A stretch of DNA of 64,000 nucleotides from Stenotrophomonas sp. ZAC14D1_NAIMI4_1 (GCF_003086775.1 NZ_CP026001.1:2444407-2508406); one strand, 5' to 3'; positions 32,802 through 41,407 are shown, numbered from the stretch's first letter. Translations and numbers: made by a program. The notes: a model not told the origin generated them from the letters alone.

Positions 32802-33965
32802 TCACGGGGTCAGCACGATCTTCCGGCAGTCGTCGTCCTTGGCATCGAACATCGCGTAGCCCTGCGCTGCTTCGGCCAGGCTCATGCGGTGCGAGATGAT
32901 GTTGCCCGGGTCCAGCTTGCCTTCGAGAATGGCGGTCAACAGCTCGGGCATGAGCCCCTGCACATGGGTCTGCCCCATCTTGAAGGTCAGCCCCTTGTCG
33001 AATGCATCCCCCAGCAGGAAGCCATGGATGAAACCGGCGTAGACCCCGGGAACGCTGACCACCCCGCCGCGCCGGGCGGCGGCGATGCACTGGCGGATCG
33101 CCACGCCACTGCTGCCTTCGAGCTTGACCGCTGTCAGTGCGGTCTCAAGCGAACTACCCTCGGCCTCAAACCCGACGGCTTCAATGCAGGCATCCACGCC
33201 CCGGCCGCTGGTCTGGCTGATGATGTAATCCGCCGGATCGTCCACCTTGCCGAAATCGATGGGCGTGACGCCATAGGTGCGTTGCGCGAAGTCCAGGCGA
33301 TACGGCAGATGGTCCACCATGAAGATGGTTTCCGCACCCAGGAGCCGGCAGCACGCGGCGCTCATCAAACCGACCGGTCCGGCACCGAAGATCGCAACCG
33401 TCGAGCCCGCCTTCACCCCTGCATTCAGCGCGGCCTGATAGCCCGTCGGCAGAATATCGGACAGGAACAGCACCTGCTCGTCGGCCACCCCATCCGGAAT
33501 CCGCAGGGGACCGACATTGGCCTTGGGCACACGCACGAATTCTGCCTGGCCGCCAGCGACCCCGCCGTAGAGGTGGCTGTATCCGAACAATGCGGCTGGT
33601 GGCATCAATCCCTTCGCATTGAGCGCCGCGCCTTTGCCTGGGTTGGTGGTTTCGCACGCGGCATACTCCGCCAACTGGCAGTGGAAACACTCGCCACAGG
33701 CAATCACGAACGGTATGACCACCCGGTCGCCGGGGCGCACCTGGGTTACGCCCCTGCCAACCTCTTCCACAATGCCCATGAACTCGTGGCCCAGCACATC
33801 GCCGGTGTGCAGATCCGGGATCTTCCCCCGGTACAGGTGCAGGTCCGAGCCACAGATGGCGGTGGCGGTGACACGCAGGATGATGTCGTCTTCTGCGGCA
33901 AGTACCGGGTCGGGGACGGTCTCAACGCGGACATCCTTACGGCCGTGATAGGTCAGCGCCTGCAT
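32802..33965 (-). CDS. Zinc-dependent alcohol dehydrogenase (formaldehyde-dehydrogenase-like MDR)
   Basis: 387 residues. The catalytic zinc site is [11 protein letters not shown] with the GHEFMG block. The structural zinc lobe is [15 protein letters not shown]. The Rossmann motif is FGAGPVGLM, and the C-terminal part keeps the MDR fold ([19 protein letters not shown]). Length and the [15 protein letters not shown] pattern place it with glutathione-independent formaldehyde-dehydrogenase-like medium-chain enzymes. It probably oxidises an alcohol or aldehyde adduct with NAD. It is followed 6 bases later by the small conserved gene at 32795. Confidence 0.88.
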   Translation of the reverse strand: MQALTYHGRKDVRVETVPDPVLAAEDDIILRVTATAICGSDLHLYRGKIPDLHTGDVLGHEFMGIVEEVGRGVTQVRPGDRVVIPFVIACGECFHCQLAEYAACETTNPGKGAALNAKGLMPPAALFGYSHLYGGVAGGQAEFVRVPKANVGPLRIPDGVADEQVLFLSDILPTGYQAALNAGVKAGSTVAIFGAGPVGLMSAACCRLLGAETIFMVDHLPYRLDFAQRTYGVTPIDFGKVDDPADYIISQTSGRGVDACIEAVGFEAEGSSLETALTAVKLEGSSGVAIRQCIAAARRGGVVSVPGVYAGFIHGFLLGDAFDKGLTFKMGQTHVQGLMPELLTAILEGKLDPGNIISHRMSLAEAAQGYAMFDAKDDDCRKIVLTP

Positions 33966-34064
33966 CGTCGTTCTCCTGCCGTTGGGGACTGCAGGGTTGC
34001 ATGGGCACGGCTGTGCCCACGGTGACCTTGTCGTGTGCGGCGTGTGGATTCCACTGTTGCAGCT

Positions 34065-34541
34065 TCATCGGCCTTCGGCATCCACGGTGATCTCTCCCGA
34101 GGTTTCCAGCATGGCCAGTTCGATCTGGTGATGGCCATCGCAGCCTGCCTTGCGCATGGCCACGTCCAGGTCCTCCGGCGCCACATTGCAACGGCGCAAT
34201 TGCTCCCAGAACACCTTGCCGTTGCGCACCAGCACCACCGGCGCGCCCTCGACCCAGCGATGCAGGCGCCGGCTGCGCGCGGTCACGAAACCCACCAGCC
34301 AGTTCAGACCCAGCAACGTGGCGGCAAGGATGAGTCCGCCAAGCAGCGAGGTGTCCTCACCGATCAGCGAGTTCTGCACCGCCGTACCCAGCAGGACGAT
34401 CACCAGCATATCGAACGGTGCGGACTGCCCGATCGATCGTTTGCCACTGAGCCGCGTCAACAGCAGCACCACCACGTAAACGGCGGTGGCCCGTAGTACG
34501 AACTCAAACCACGGCATGCCCAGCTCGAACAGATCGCTCAC
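34065..34541 (-). CDS. DUF421/YetF-like membrane protein
   Basis: 158 residues from GTG 34541, which has GGGAG seven bases upstream; the open frame starts at 34592 but lacks a ribosome site. Two or three hydrophobic segments (FEFVLRATAVYVVVLLLTRL, FDMLVIVLLGTAVQNSL, LLGGLILAATLLGLNWLVGF) precede a soluble part with APVVLVRNGKVFWEQLRR, the DUF421 signature. These YetF-like proteins are widespread, with no settled enzymatic role. The gap 33966-34064 upstream of the alcohol dehydrogenase gene holds no recognisable gene. Confidence 0.85.
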   Translation of the reverse strand: MSDLFELGMPWFEFVLRATAVYVVVLLLTRLSGKRSIGQSAPFDMLVIVLLGTAVQNSLIGEDTSLLGGLILAATLLGLNWLVGFVTARSRRLHRWVEGAPVVLVRNGKVFWEQLRRCNVAPEDLDVAMRKAGCDGHHQIELAMLETSGEITVDAEGR

Positions 34542-34619
34542 GGTCTTCTCCCTGCATGGCCTGCACGGAGGGATACAGAACAGGTCGTCCACGCTGCGTG
34601 ACTCTGTCTACGCGACATG

Positions 34620-35477
34620 CTATAGCGGGTGCAGGGCCCATTGGCCCAACGACAGCCCCTTGCGAAGGATGCGGTACGCGTCGCGGTCGAACAGCGGATC
34701 AGTCCGACGCACGCGCCGGGCAGCGGCCAGGGTCTTCGCGCTGCCGTGATAGAACCACCCATCAACGACGTGGAACTGCCGCATCGCTTCGCCGCGCTCC
34801 TCGATGGCCACGGGGCCGGCGTAGGGCCATTCGGCAATCTCCAGCAGCATGAGCGCATCGGCCAGCCGCTGCTGATGCTCGGCAAGGGTCTCGCCGCCGC
34901 AGCAGGCACCGGCACACTGGCGCAGCATCGAGCGGAAGCAGGGCCGACCCGCTGGCAGGCGCTCCAGACCCAGCAGCGAATAGCAGAGTCGATTCTCATC
35001 CGCCACGCGGCGCAGTGCCTCGCGTGCAGCGCGGGCGCTCGAATAGATGCCGTACAACATCGGCGTGGACGTCAGATCCACCTCTGCCGAGTTCACCACG
35101 CTGATCTCGCCGCGGTACAGCCGCATGCTGAACTGGCGCGGCAGCCGCCGAAGCAGCCGGTTGTACAGGGGGCGCTCGGCTTTCACCATGGCTGCCTCCA
35201 GCAGCTGCGCGCCCAGATCTCCCGCCATTGGCAGATGGCTTATCCGCTCGGACTGACGCAGCATCGCTGCCTCTTCGGCCGTGCGCAGGTGATCCATCAC
35301 ACGCGTGCGCAGATTGATGCTCTTGCCGATGTACAGGGGCAGGCCACCCTCGCGCCCATGAAAGGTGTAGACCCCCGGTTGGGTTGGGAGCGCCTGTGCC
35401 TGCTCACGCAGATGCTCAGGAAAGACATACCCGGCGGCGCGGGCGGAACGTCGCGCGGCCTGCGCGTTGGAAGGCAT
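34620..35477 (-). CDS. cho: UvrC-homologous excinuclease Cho
   Basis: 285 residues, close to E. coli Cho. The N-terminal GIY-YIG nuclease is marked by PGVYTFHGREGGLPLYIGKSINLRTRVMDH, with the catalytic Tyr/Arg/Glu arrangement continuing to LEAAMVKAERPLYNRLLRR. The rest covers the UvrC-type Cys-rich region (CFRSMLRQCAGACCGGE). It lacks the UvrB-binding and C-terminal endonuclease/HhH parts of UvrC, as Cho does. Cho makes the 3' incision in nucleotide excision repair at bulky lesions. Regulation by LexA is usual, but I see no clear LexA box here. The same neighbourhood carries exonuclease III at 38681. Confidence 0.85.
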   Translation of the reverse strand: MPSNAQAARRSARAAGYVFPEHLREQAQALPTQPGVYTFHGREGGLPLYIGKSINLRTRVMDHLRTAEEAAMLRQSERISHLPMAGDLGAQLLEAAMVKAERPLYNRLLRRLPRQFSMRLYRGEISVVNSAEVDLTSTPMLYGIYSSARAAREALRRVADENRLCYSLLGLERLPAGRPCFRSMLRQCAGACCGGETLAEHQQRLADALMLLEIAEWPYAGPVAIEERGEAMRQFHVVDGWFYHGSAKTLAAARRVRRTDPLFDRDAYRILRKGLSLGQWALHPL

Positions 35478-35596
35478 GGAAGAAGGAATTCAGTGGCAGT
35501 TGAACGAGCATCGCATGATAGGCAAGCGCTGCAGGGTCACCAACGCAAACCCGCTCGCGCGGCTGAATGCTTCACGTTGCGACGGTGATCCGCTCC

Positions 35597-36286
35597 TCAG
35601 TACGCAAGAGCGAACTCTGGATGCGGAGAGGCTTGCAGCGCAGCCAGGCGGGCCAGATGGTCGGCAAAGCCGCCCGTCGCACGACCTGACAATCGGCTGC
35701 TCGTCGTCACGACGGGAGCAGCGGCCCAGCGGACCGACGCACCTGCGTCTTCCAATCGCTGAACCAGATCCACATCCTCCGAACATCGCTTCGCAGCGAA
35801 TCCGCCCGCACGCTGGTAGGCAGCCGCCGAGACGCCCATGTTGGCCCCGTGCACGCGACCATGCCCCTCACCCCAGCGCTCGCTGCGCTGGAAGCAGCTG
35901 CGCAGCCAAGCCTGCTGCGGCGCCAGTTCCCCAAGATCGACGACGCCACAGAACACATCGGTCCCTGCGCCACGCTGGGCAACCAGCCAGTCGGCCGGGA
36001 CCTCGCTGTCCGCGTCGGTGCTGGCAAGCCACGTAGCGCCACGTTCAACCAGCACGCCCGCAGCAGCCGCGCGCGCAGCGCCGACGCAGCGTGCCTGCAG
36101 GCTGAGGATTTCCGCGGCCATCCCTGCACAGACCTCAGCGCTGCCATCCGTGCAGGCATCCAGGGCAACGATTATCTGCACCGGCTCGCCAGCCAACCCG
36201 GGATGCGCTGCGGCAATGGCCAGCGAGCGCAGGCACGCCGGAAGGTGCTCGGCTTCGTTGTGTGCCGGCACCAGCACGCCGATCAT
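35597..36286 (-). CDS. Family 2 glycosyltransferase (short, soluble)
   Basis: 229 residues. GT-A fold: VLVPAHNEAEHLPACLRSL at the start, LDACTDGSAEV after strand 2, the metal-binding ASTDADSEVPADW, and the acceptor region GEGHGRVHGANMGVSAAAY with SEDVDLVQRL. There are no membrane segments, unlike polysaccharide synthases. It transfers a sugar from a nucleotide donor to an unknown acceptor. It is the last gene of the overlapping four-gene operon: its ATG overlaps the stop of the NodS-like methyltransferase by 4 bases. The pathway product is unknown. Confidence 0.85.
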   Translation of the reverse strand: MIGVLVPAHNEAEHLPACLRSLAIAAAHPGLAGEPVQIIVALDACTDGSAEVCAGMAAEILSLQARCVGAARAAAAGVLVERGATWLASTDADSEVPADWLVAQRGAGTDVFCGVVDLGELAPQQAWLRSCFQRSERWGEGHGRVHGANMGVSAAAYQRAGGFAAKRCSEDVDLVQRLEDAGASVRWAAAPVVTTSSRLSGRATGGFADHLARLAALQASPHPEFALAY

Positions 36287-36870
36287 CTCAGCCCCTCGTT
36301 GCTGGCCAGCGAGAGCGGCGCCCGGGTCCAGCCCTGCAGGATGAAATCGCTGTCGCGATAGCAGAACGCCTCCTGCAGGCCATGCCCCAATCGCTCATGC
36401 ACCAGCGCGCTGCGGGTGGCCCGGCCCGGGAACGACGGCAGCCAATGGCAGGCTACCAGCAGGCCGTCGTCCTTCATCGCGGCGTGCAGCCCATCGCGCA
36501 GTTCCACCAGCGCATCTGGGCCGAGGTAGTAGCCCATCTCGCCGCAGACGATCAGATCGAAGCGACCAGCGGGCCATTGCTGCGGATGCTGCGCACAGTG
36601 CACCTGCACATGCGGCAGATGGGCCAACCCGCGACGCGCCTGGAAGGCGGCGCGCGGACTGATGTCGGTGGCCAGCAGGCGCTCACAGCGGCCGGCCAGG
36701 CGCTCGGTGAGCACCCCGTTGGAGCAGCCCAGCTCCCAGCCGCGCTGGAAACCGGGTCGTGTCAGGCTGGCCATCAGCAGGTCGCGCTTGCGCTCTTCGT
36801 ACCAGCGGGTGCGGTAGCCGAAGGGATCTTCATTGGCGTGGATTTCGTCAAAGTAAGGCTGGGCGCTCAT
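36283..36870 (-). CDS. NodS-like SAM-dependent methyltransferase
   Basis: 195 residues. The SAM site is GWELGCSNGVLTERLAGRC, followed by LLATDISPRAAFQARRG and FDLIVCGEMGYYL. The opening (YFDEIHANEDPFGYRTRWYEERKRDLLMASL) is characteristic of the NodS family, whose founder N-methylates the chitooligosaccharide backbone of Nod factors. It overlaps the PIG-L deacetylase upstream and the glycosyltransferase downstream by 4 bases each. Deacetylase, N-methyltransferase and glycosyltransferase together suggest modification of an amino sugar, as an inference from family roles. Confidence 0.87.
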   Translation of the reverse strand: MSAQPYFDEIHANEDPFGYRTRWYEERKRDLLMASLTRPGFQRGWELGCSNGVLTERLAGRCERLLATDISPRAAFQARRGLAHLPHVQVHCAQHPQQWPAGRFDLIVCGEMGYYLGPDALVELRDGLHAAMKDDGLLVACHWLPSFPGRATRSALVHERLGHGLQEAFCYRDSDFILQGWTRAPLSLASNEGLR

Positions 36871-37619
36871 GCAAAGTAGACCTCGTGGGTACGGTAGAAG
36901 CGGGTGAGCACGTGGGCCGGAAGGATGGGCTCGGCCTGCAGCCGGGGCACATTGCCGGTCTGGGTGCGGAACTGGGCGATGGCCTCACGCTTGCGCGCGG
37001 CGACAGCGGAAATATCGAGCAGGCGTGGCGCTTCCCAGGCCATGTGGGCGCAACCTGGGTCCAGCCAGTGCCAGCCCCACACCGGATACTCCAGGCGCTG
37101 GCATCCGGCCGAACGCGCGGCACGCCAGGCAGCACGGCCCGCTGCTTCATGGTCGGGGTGTCCATCGAAGCGCCACGGTGCCAGCACCAGGTCGTCCTCG
37201 CGCAGCGTCTGCCACAACCAATCTTCCAGGCCCGTTTCGTGATTGCTGACCCCGCCGTCGGCAATGCCAAGGTGGACGATGGACGCAGCATCGATGGCCA
37301 GCTCGCCAAGGGCGTCGCGCAGTTCCTCGCGGCGTGCCTGGCGCAGGCGCTGCGGTGTCCACCAGGCTTCGCCCGGATAGCAGGCCTCGCCGTCGGTCAC
37401 CGCCACCACCTGCACCGGCACGCCAATGGCTGCCGCCGCACACAGCAATCCGCCACAGGCCAATACCTCGTCATCCGGATGCGGCGCGACCACCACGATG
37501 CGCCCTGCCCCGGCAACGAGTTCGGCCAAAGGCGTCTCGGGCTGCTGCCAGAGCCAATCGCAGTGCTCCCATGCGCGTTCGTCAGAGCCCTGCCCGTGGA
37601 TGGTGGCTACAGCGCCCAT
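36867..37619 (-). CDS. PIG-L/LmbE-family N-deacetylase
   Basis: 250 residues from ATG 37619, which overlaps the upstream gene by 13 bases. The zinc motif is VVAPHPDDEVLACGG (HPDDE), with the second His in WRFDGHPDHEAAG. PIG-L enzymes remove N-acetyl from GlcNAc-linked lipids or thiols, or related amides (MshB, BshB, PIG-L). It is cytosolic, with no signal peptide. It is the second gene of the operon with an acyl-CoA-dehydrogenase-like protein, a NodS-like methyltransferase and a glycosyltransferase. The acceptor is unknown. Confidence 0.87.
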   Translation of the reverse strand: MGAVATIHGQGSDERAWEHCDWLWQQPETPLAELVAGAGRIVVVAPHPDDEVLACGGLLCAAAAIGVPVQVVAVTDGEACYPGEAWWTPQRLRQARREELRDALGELAIDAASIVHLGIADGGVSNHETGLEDWLWQTLREDDLVLAPWRFDGHPDHEAAGRAAWRAARSAGCQRLEYPVWGWHWLDPGCAHMAWEAPRLLDISAVAARKREAIAQFRTQTGNVPRLQAEPILPAHVLTRFYRTHEVYFA

Positions 37620-38545
37620 GGCATCACCTGCCGGGCGCACTGTCCGCCCAGCCATTCCCAATCCTTGTCGGCATGGCTCTGCCGCATGAACACGGTCAGA
37701 TCGGCCCAGCGGCGCGCATGGGCATCTTCCATGCACATCGGCGCCGGGCCAAGCGCGCGGCCGGCCAGGTCCAGTACCTGCGTGGCGGCGCGTTCGACCA
37801 CGCTGCGCACGCGCACGACCTGCACCCGGTGGGTAAGCTGTGGCGCTGCATCGATGGCATGGGCCAGTTCGCGCAGCAGTGCCGCTGCCGGGGCCAGCGC
37901 GAGGTCAGCCTTGCCCAGCAGGCGTGCACGCAGGCCCTCACTGCAGGCGTGCTGCATGCGCTCGGCCAGCGCGGTCGCCGCACCGAACCAGACCGCGGCG
38001 ATGCCGGCACCACCGTGCCAGAAGCCGGGACGTTCCAGGTAACCGTTGACGGGCCCGACCGCTTCGGCCTCAGCGTCGTCGAAGCGCACCGTGGTGGAGG
38101 GCACGCCGGCCATGCCGGCGGCCGGCCACGGCTCGCTCTCCATGCAGTGCCACTGCGACGCGTCCACCTTGTACAACTGGACGCCCGACTCACCGCGCAC
38201 GGTCACCAACGCGGTGTCGGCCAGATTGCTTCCAGAACACCAGGGCTTGTCACCGCGCAGGCGTCCCGTGTGCTCGGCCCGCAGCGTACTGGCGGGGCCT
38301 TCAGCCGCCCACACCGCCAGCAGTTGCTCTGCTGGGACGGGCACGCGTAGTTCATGCAGGATCGCCACTGCATCGTGATGCGCCTCAAGCACCTTGGCCA
38401 GACACAGGTCTTCATGGCCCAGGGCAGCCAGCGCCCGCCAGCGCTCCAGTGTGTGGCCCTGGCCCGGAAGTGGAAGACCAGGCACCTGCAGCAGGCGTTG
38501 CCGGGCGAGGTTGGACAATGGGGGAGGCAGCACCGGAGCAAGCAT
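37607..38545 (-). CDS. Divergent, short acyl-CoA-dehydrogenase-like protein
   Basis: 312 residues against about 380 in the family. The middle shows the flavin-region pattern (GDKPWCSGSNLADTALVTVRG, then FDDAEAEAVGPVNGYLERPGFWHGGAGIAAVWFGAATALAERM), and the helical C-terminus ends MRQSHADKDWEWLGGQ. No clear catalytic Glu of classical dehydrogenases can be picked out, so it may be a flavin oxidase or monooxygenase variant or may only bind an acyl chain. It opens the tight operon with PIG-L, NodS-like and glycosyltransferase genes. No ribosome site is obvious; an unusual inverted-repeat element lies 33 bases upstream. Confidence 0.75.
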   Translation of the reverse strand: MLAPVLPPPLSNLARQRLLQVPGLPLPGQGHTLERWRALAALGHEDLCLAKVLEAHHDAVAILHELRVPVPAEQLLAVWAAEGPASTLRAEHTGRLRGDKPWCSGSNLADTALVTVRGESGVQLYKVDASQWHCMESEPWPAAGMAGVPSTTVRFDDAEAEAVGPVNGYLERPGFWHGGAGIAAVWFGAATALAERMQHACSEGLRARLLGKADLALAPAAALLRELAHAIDAAPQLTHRVQVVRVRSVVERAATQVLDLAGRALGPAPMCMEDAHARRWADLTVFMRQSHADKDWEWLGGQCARQVMPWAL

Positions 38546-38577
38546 TTCGTGTCAATCGCAAGGGATAGAACTGCAAC

Positions 38578-38664
38578 GTAGGCGCTGCCCGATCACATTG
38601 CTGTCTTGCCGGCGTGTCCAATGGATGAATGCTTTGGCAGTGCATCCTCACGACCAGCGCCTAC
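38578..38664. repeat. 87-base element with 10-base terminal inverted repeats (GTAGGCGCTG...CAGCGCCTAC)
   Basis: Perfect 10-base arms begin with GTAG and end with CTAC, the head of local REP elements, but the 67-base interior is unlike them. It lies between the xth stop (38681) and the start of the four-gene glycan operon (38545), so it is in the leader or promoter of that operon. It may be a MITE-like element, a transcript hairpin or both. Confidence 0.55.
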
Positions 38665-38680
38665 AGCCACGATGAAGGAT

Positions 38681-39472
38681 TCAGATGCTGACGGTGAGCC
38701 ACGTCGGCGCGTGATCGCTGGCTTTCTCCTGCAGCCGCACCCAGCGGTCGACGCCTGCGTCCTGCAGGCGCGGCGCCAATGCGGGGTTGAGCAGCAGGTG
38801 ATCGATGCGCAGGCCGCGGTCGCGCTCGGCGTGCTGGCGGAAGTAATCCCAGAAGGTGTAGATGACCGTTTCCCCGTGTATTTCGCGCAGCGCATCGCGC
38901 CAGCCCTGCGCGAGCAGCTGCTCGAATGCCTCGCGGACGTCGGGCTGGAACAGCGCGTCACGCTTCCAGGCCTTGGGGTCATACACGTCCAGGTCGGTGG
39001 GGATGACATTGAAGTCGCCCATCAGCACCGCCGGGTGGGGCAGATCGACCAGCGAGCGGGCATGGCGCAGCAGCCGCTGCATCCAGCGCAGCTTGTAATC
39101 GAACTTCGGGCCAGGCTGCGGATTGCCGTTGGGCAGATACAGCGCGCCAACGACGATGCCATGCACGGCCGCTTCCAGATAGCGGCTCTGGCTGTCCTTG
39201 GGATCCCCCGGCAGCCGGCGACGGCTTTCGATCGGCACCGCATCCCGCGCCAGCAGCGCAACGCCGTTCCAGCGCGCCTCGCCGCACCAGATCGCGCCAT
39301 AGCCCGCCTGCTCCAGCTCGGCTGCCGGGAAGGCAGCATCGGTGGCTTTCAGCTCCTGCAGGGCCACCACATCGGGCGCTTCGCGGTCCAGCCATGCCAG
39401 CAGATGCGGCAGGCGCGGGCCGATGCCGTTGACGTTGAAGGTGGCGATGCGCAGCGTTTTCCGGCGTGGCAT
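38681..39472 (-). CDS. xth: Exodeoxyribonuclease III family AP endonuclease
   Basis: 263 residues from ATG 39472, close to E. coli exonuclease III; the frame is open 29 codons upstream without homologous sequence. Catalytic blocks in order: ATFNVNGI (Asn), VVALQELKATD (Glu), LYLPNGNP (Tyr), LMGDFNVIPTDLDVYD (Asp/Asn), LRIDHLLLNP (Asp) and SDHAPTWLTV (His). It cleaves at abasic sites and degrades 3' ends in base excision repair. The gene precedes the glycan operon on the same strand, 136 bases before it, but I see no functional link. Confidence 0.9.
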   Translation of the reverse strand: MPRRKTLRIATFNVNGIGPRLPHLLAWLDREAPDVVALQELKATDAAFPAAELEQAGYGAIWCGEARWNGVALLARDAVPIESRRRLPGDPKDSQSRYLEAAVHGIVVGALYLPNGNPQPGPKFDYKLRWMQRLLRHARSLVDLPHPAVLMGDFNVIPTDLDVYDPKAWKRDALFQPDVREAFEQLLAQGWRDALREIHGETVIYTFWDYFRQHAERDRGLRIDHLLLNPALAPRLQDAGVDRWVRLQEKASDHAPTWLTVSI

Positions 39473-39565
39473 GAAGGGTGACCCCGGCAACCCCGTGCGG
39501 GGATCGATGGCCTGCAGTATCCGCGCCTGCGGATGCAAGCGCGGTGCAGGGCCATTCATCCGTAG

Positions 39566-40462
39566 TCAGCGCCCCTCGCGATACTCCATGTCCTGCAGAT
39601 CCTGCAGCAGCGTCGGGCCGACCGGCTGCCAACCAAGGCGCTGCCGGGTCAGTGCACTCGATGCCGGCAGGTCCATGCCGGCGAACAGGCCGAACCAGCC
39701 GAACATCGCGGCCGCGTCTTCCGCAGCAATGCTGCGCACCGGCACGCCCAGCCCCGCACCCACCACCTCGGCGATGCGGCGGGCACTGATGCCCTCCTCG
39801 GCCACGGCGTGGTAGCGCTCACCGGCGTGGCCGCGCTCCAGGGCCAGGACGTAGGCACGGGCCACATCATCCACATGGGCCGCAGACCACCGGTTGCCGC
39901 CCTCGCCCACGTAAGCGGCCACCGCCTGCTTCCGCGCGATGTCGATGAAGTAGCTGATCAGGCCCTGGCGGAAGGTATCGTGCACCTGCGGCAGGCGCAT
40001 CACCCGCACGTCGATGCCCGCGTCGAGCAGCGCGTTGCCCGCGCGTTCGGAGGCGATGCGCGGGTTGCCATGGCCAGGATTGAACACGGTTTCCAGCGCC
40101 GGCTGGCCGGGCGCGGCCTCCCCCATGCCGACGCCGGAGGTGATCAGCAGCGGGCGCGGCGAGCCCTTCAGTACCTCGCCCAGTGCGCCGATCACGGCCG
40201 CGTCCTGCTCGCAGTTGGCGGCGAAGCGGCTGAAATCGTGGTCGAACGCGGTGTGGATCACCGCATCGGCTGCCGCCGCGCCTGCGCGCAGGCTGGCCAG
40301 GTCGCCCAGCTCGCCGCGCTGCACGTGGGCGCCTGCGGCACGCAGGGCCTCGGCGCCCGCGTCCGAGCGGGTCAGGCCGATGACCTCATGGCCTGCCGCC
40401 TGCAACTGCTCGCATACGCGGCGGCCAATGAAGCCGGTGGCGCCGGTCAGGAATACACGCAT
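39566..40462 (-). CDS. NAD-dependent epimerase/SDR-family oxidoreductase
   Basis: 298 residues from ATG 40462. The Rossmann motif is VFLTGATGFIGRRVC, and GDLASLRAGAAAADAVIHTAFDHDF follows the extended SDR pattern. The usual YxxxK is not obvious, so it may act as an atypical extended SDR. Later parts (WSAAHVDDVARAYVLALERG) match NAD-dependent epimerase/dehydratase-like proteins. It is divergent from an XRE/MmyB regulator with a palindromic operator between them, a frequent arrangement in which the regulator represses a neighbouring oxidoreductase. Confidence 0.85.
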   Translation of the reverse strand: MRVFLTGATGFIGRRVCEQLQAAGHEVIGLTRSDAGAEALRAAGAHVQRGELGDLASLRAGAAAADAVIHTAFDHDFSRFAANCEQDAAVIGALGEVLKGSPRPLLITSGVGMGEAAPGQPALETVFNPGHGNPRIASERAGNALLDAGIDVRVMRLPQVHDTFRQGLISYFIDIARKQAVAAYVGEGGNRWSAAHVDDVARAYVLALERGHAGERYHAVAEEGISARRIAEVVGAGLGVPVRSIAAEDAAAMFGWFGLFAGMDLPASSALTRQRLGWQPVGPTLLQDLQDMEYREGR

Positions 40463-40529
40463 GGGATGCTGCTCCGCTGGAAAGTGGGACCAGTATCCGG
40501 CTCCGCGCATCCTGTTAAAGTAGTGACGT

Positions 40530-40541
40530 TATACGGGTATA
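40530..40541. promoter_or_regulatory. Palindromic operator TATAC-GG-GTATA
   Basis: A 12-base perfect inverted repeat in the divergent gap, 24 bases before the XRE/MmyB regulator ATG and 68 bases before the SDR start. It is probably the binding site of that regulator, controlling both genes. Confidence 0.65.
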
Positions 40542-40564
40542 GCGACTGACAGGCAGGGAACGGC

Positions 40565-41407
40565 ATGAACCAGCACTCGCTCGGAGAATTCCTCAAGAGC
40601 CGCCGCGCACGGCTGGATCCGGCCAGTTTCGGTTTCGCCACCGGCCGCCGACGCACGCCAGGCCTGCGTCGCGAGGAGGTGGCGCAACGGGCCAGCATCA
40701 GCCCGACCTGGTACACCTGGCTGGAACAGGGCCGCGGTGGCGCACCCTCGGCCGAGGTGCTGGACCGCATCGCGTCCGCCCTGCGCCTGACCGATGCAGA
40801 ACGCGAGCACGTGTACATGCTGGGGCTGGGCCGCCCGCCGGAAGTGAAATACCGCAGCGGTGACAGCATCTCGCCGCGCCTGCAGCGGGTGCTCGATGCC
40901 CTGCCCTACAGCCCGGCGCTGATCCGCACCCCGACCTGGGATGTGGTCGCCTGGAACCACGCCGCCACGGTACTGCTGACCGACTACGCGCAGGTGCCGC
41001 CCAGCGAGCGCAACATCCTGCGCTTCATCTTCAGCAACAGCCGGGTACGCGCGGCGCAGGAAGACTGGAGCAGCGTTGCACGCTTCGTGGTGGCATCGCT
41101 GCGGGCCGACGCGATCCGCGCCGGTGCCGAGGCGGAGGTGGCGCAGCTGGCGGCCGAGCTTTCGGCCAGCAGCCCCGAGTTCGCGGCGCTCTGGCGCAGC
41201 AACGATGTGGCCAGCGAAGGCGATGGCAGCAAGCGGCTCAAGCACCCGGAGCTGGGCCCGCTGGAGCTGGAATTCTCGACGTTCTCGGTGGAGGCACGCC
41301 CGGACCTGTCGATGATCGTCTACACCGCCGGCAACGCGGCCACGCTGCAGCGGATCGCGGCGTTCATCGAGGCGCAGCGCACCCCGCCGCCGCCTGTGGG
41401 AAAATGA
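40565..41407 (+). CDS. XRE-family regulator with MmyB-like ligand domain
   Basis: 280 residues. The N-terminal HTH (FATGRRRTPGLRREEVAQRASISPTWYTWLEQGR) and the linker LRLTDAEREHVYMLG are diagnostic of the MmyB-type XRE regulators. The C-terminal PAS-like domain (SPRLQRVLDALPYSPALIRTPTWDVVAWNHAA) binds a small lipophilic ligand in known members. It is divergent from the SDR gene at 39566, with the TATAC operator between. I infer control of that oxidoreductase by a ligand that may be its substrate. Confidence 0.88.
   Translation: MNQHSLGEFLKSRRARLDPASFGFATGRRRTPGLRREEVAQRASISPTWYTWLEQGRGGAPSAEVLDRIASALRLTDAEREHVYMLGLGRPPEVKYRSGDSISPRLQRVLDALPYSPALIRTPTWDVVAWNHAATVLLTDYAQVPPSERNILRFIFSNSRVRAAQEDWSSVARFVVASLRADAIRAGAEAEVAQLAAELSASSPEFAALWRSNDVASEGDGSKRLKHPELGPLELEFSTFSVEARPDLSMIVYTAGNAATLQRIAAFIEAQRTPPPPVGK

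Noticed and set aside
35597..38545. True Nod-factor (lipochito-oligosaccharide) operon
   Set aside because: NodA, NodB-type chitooligosaccharide deacetylase and a membrane chitin synthase NodC are absent. Only the NodS-like gene is family-level similar, so the comparison stays an analogy.
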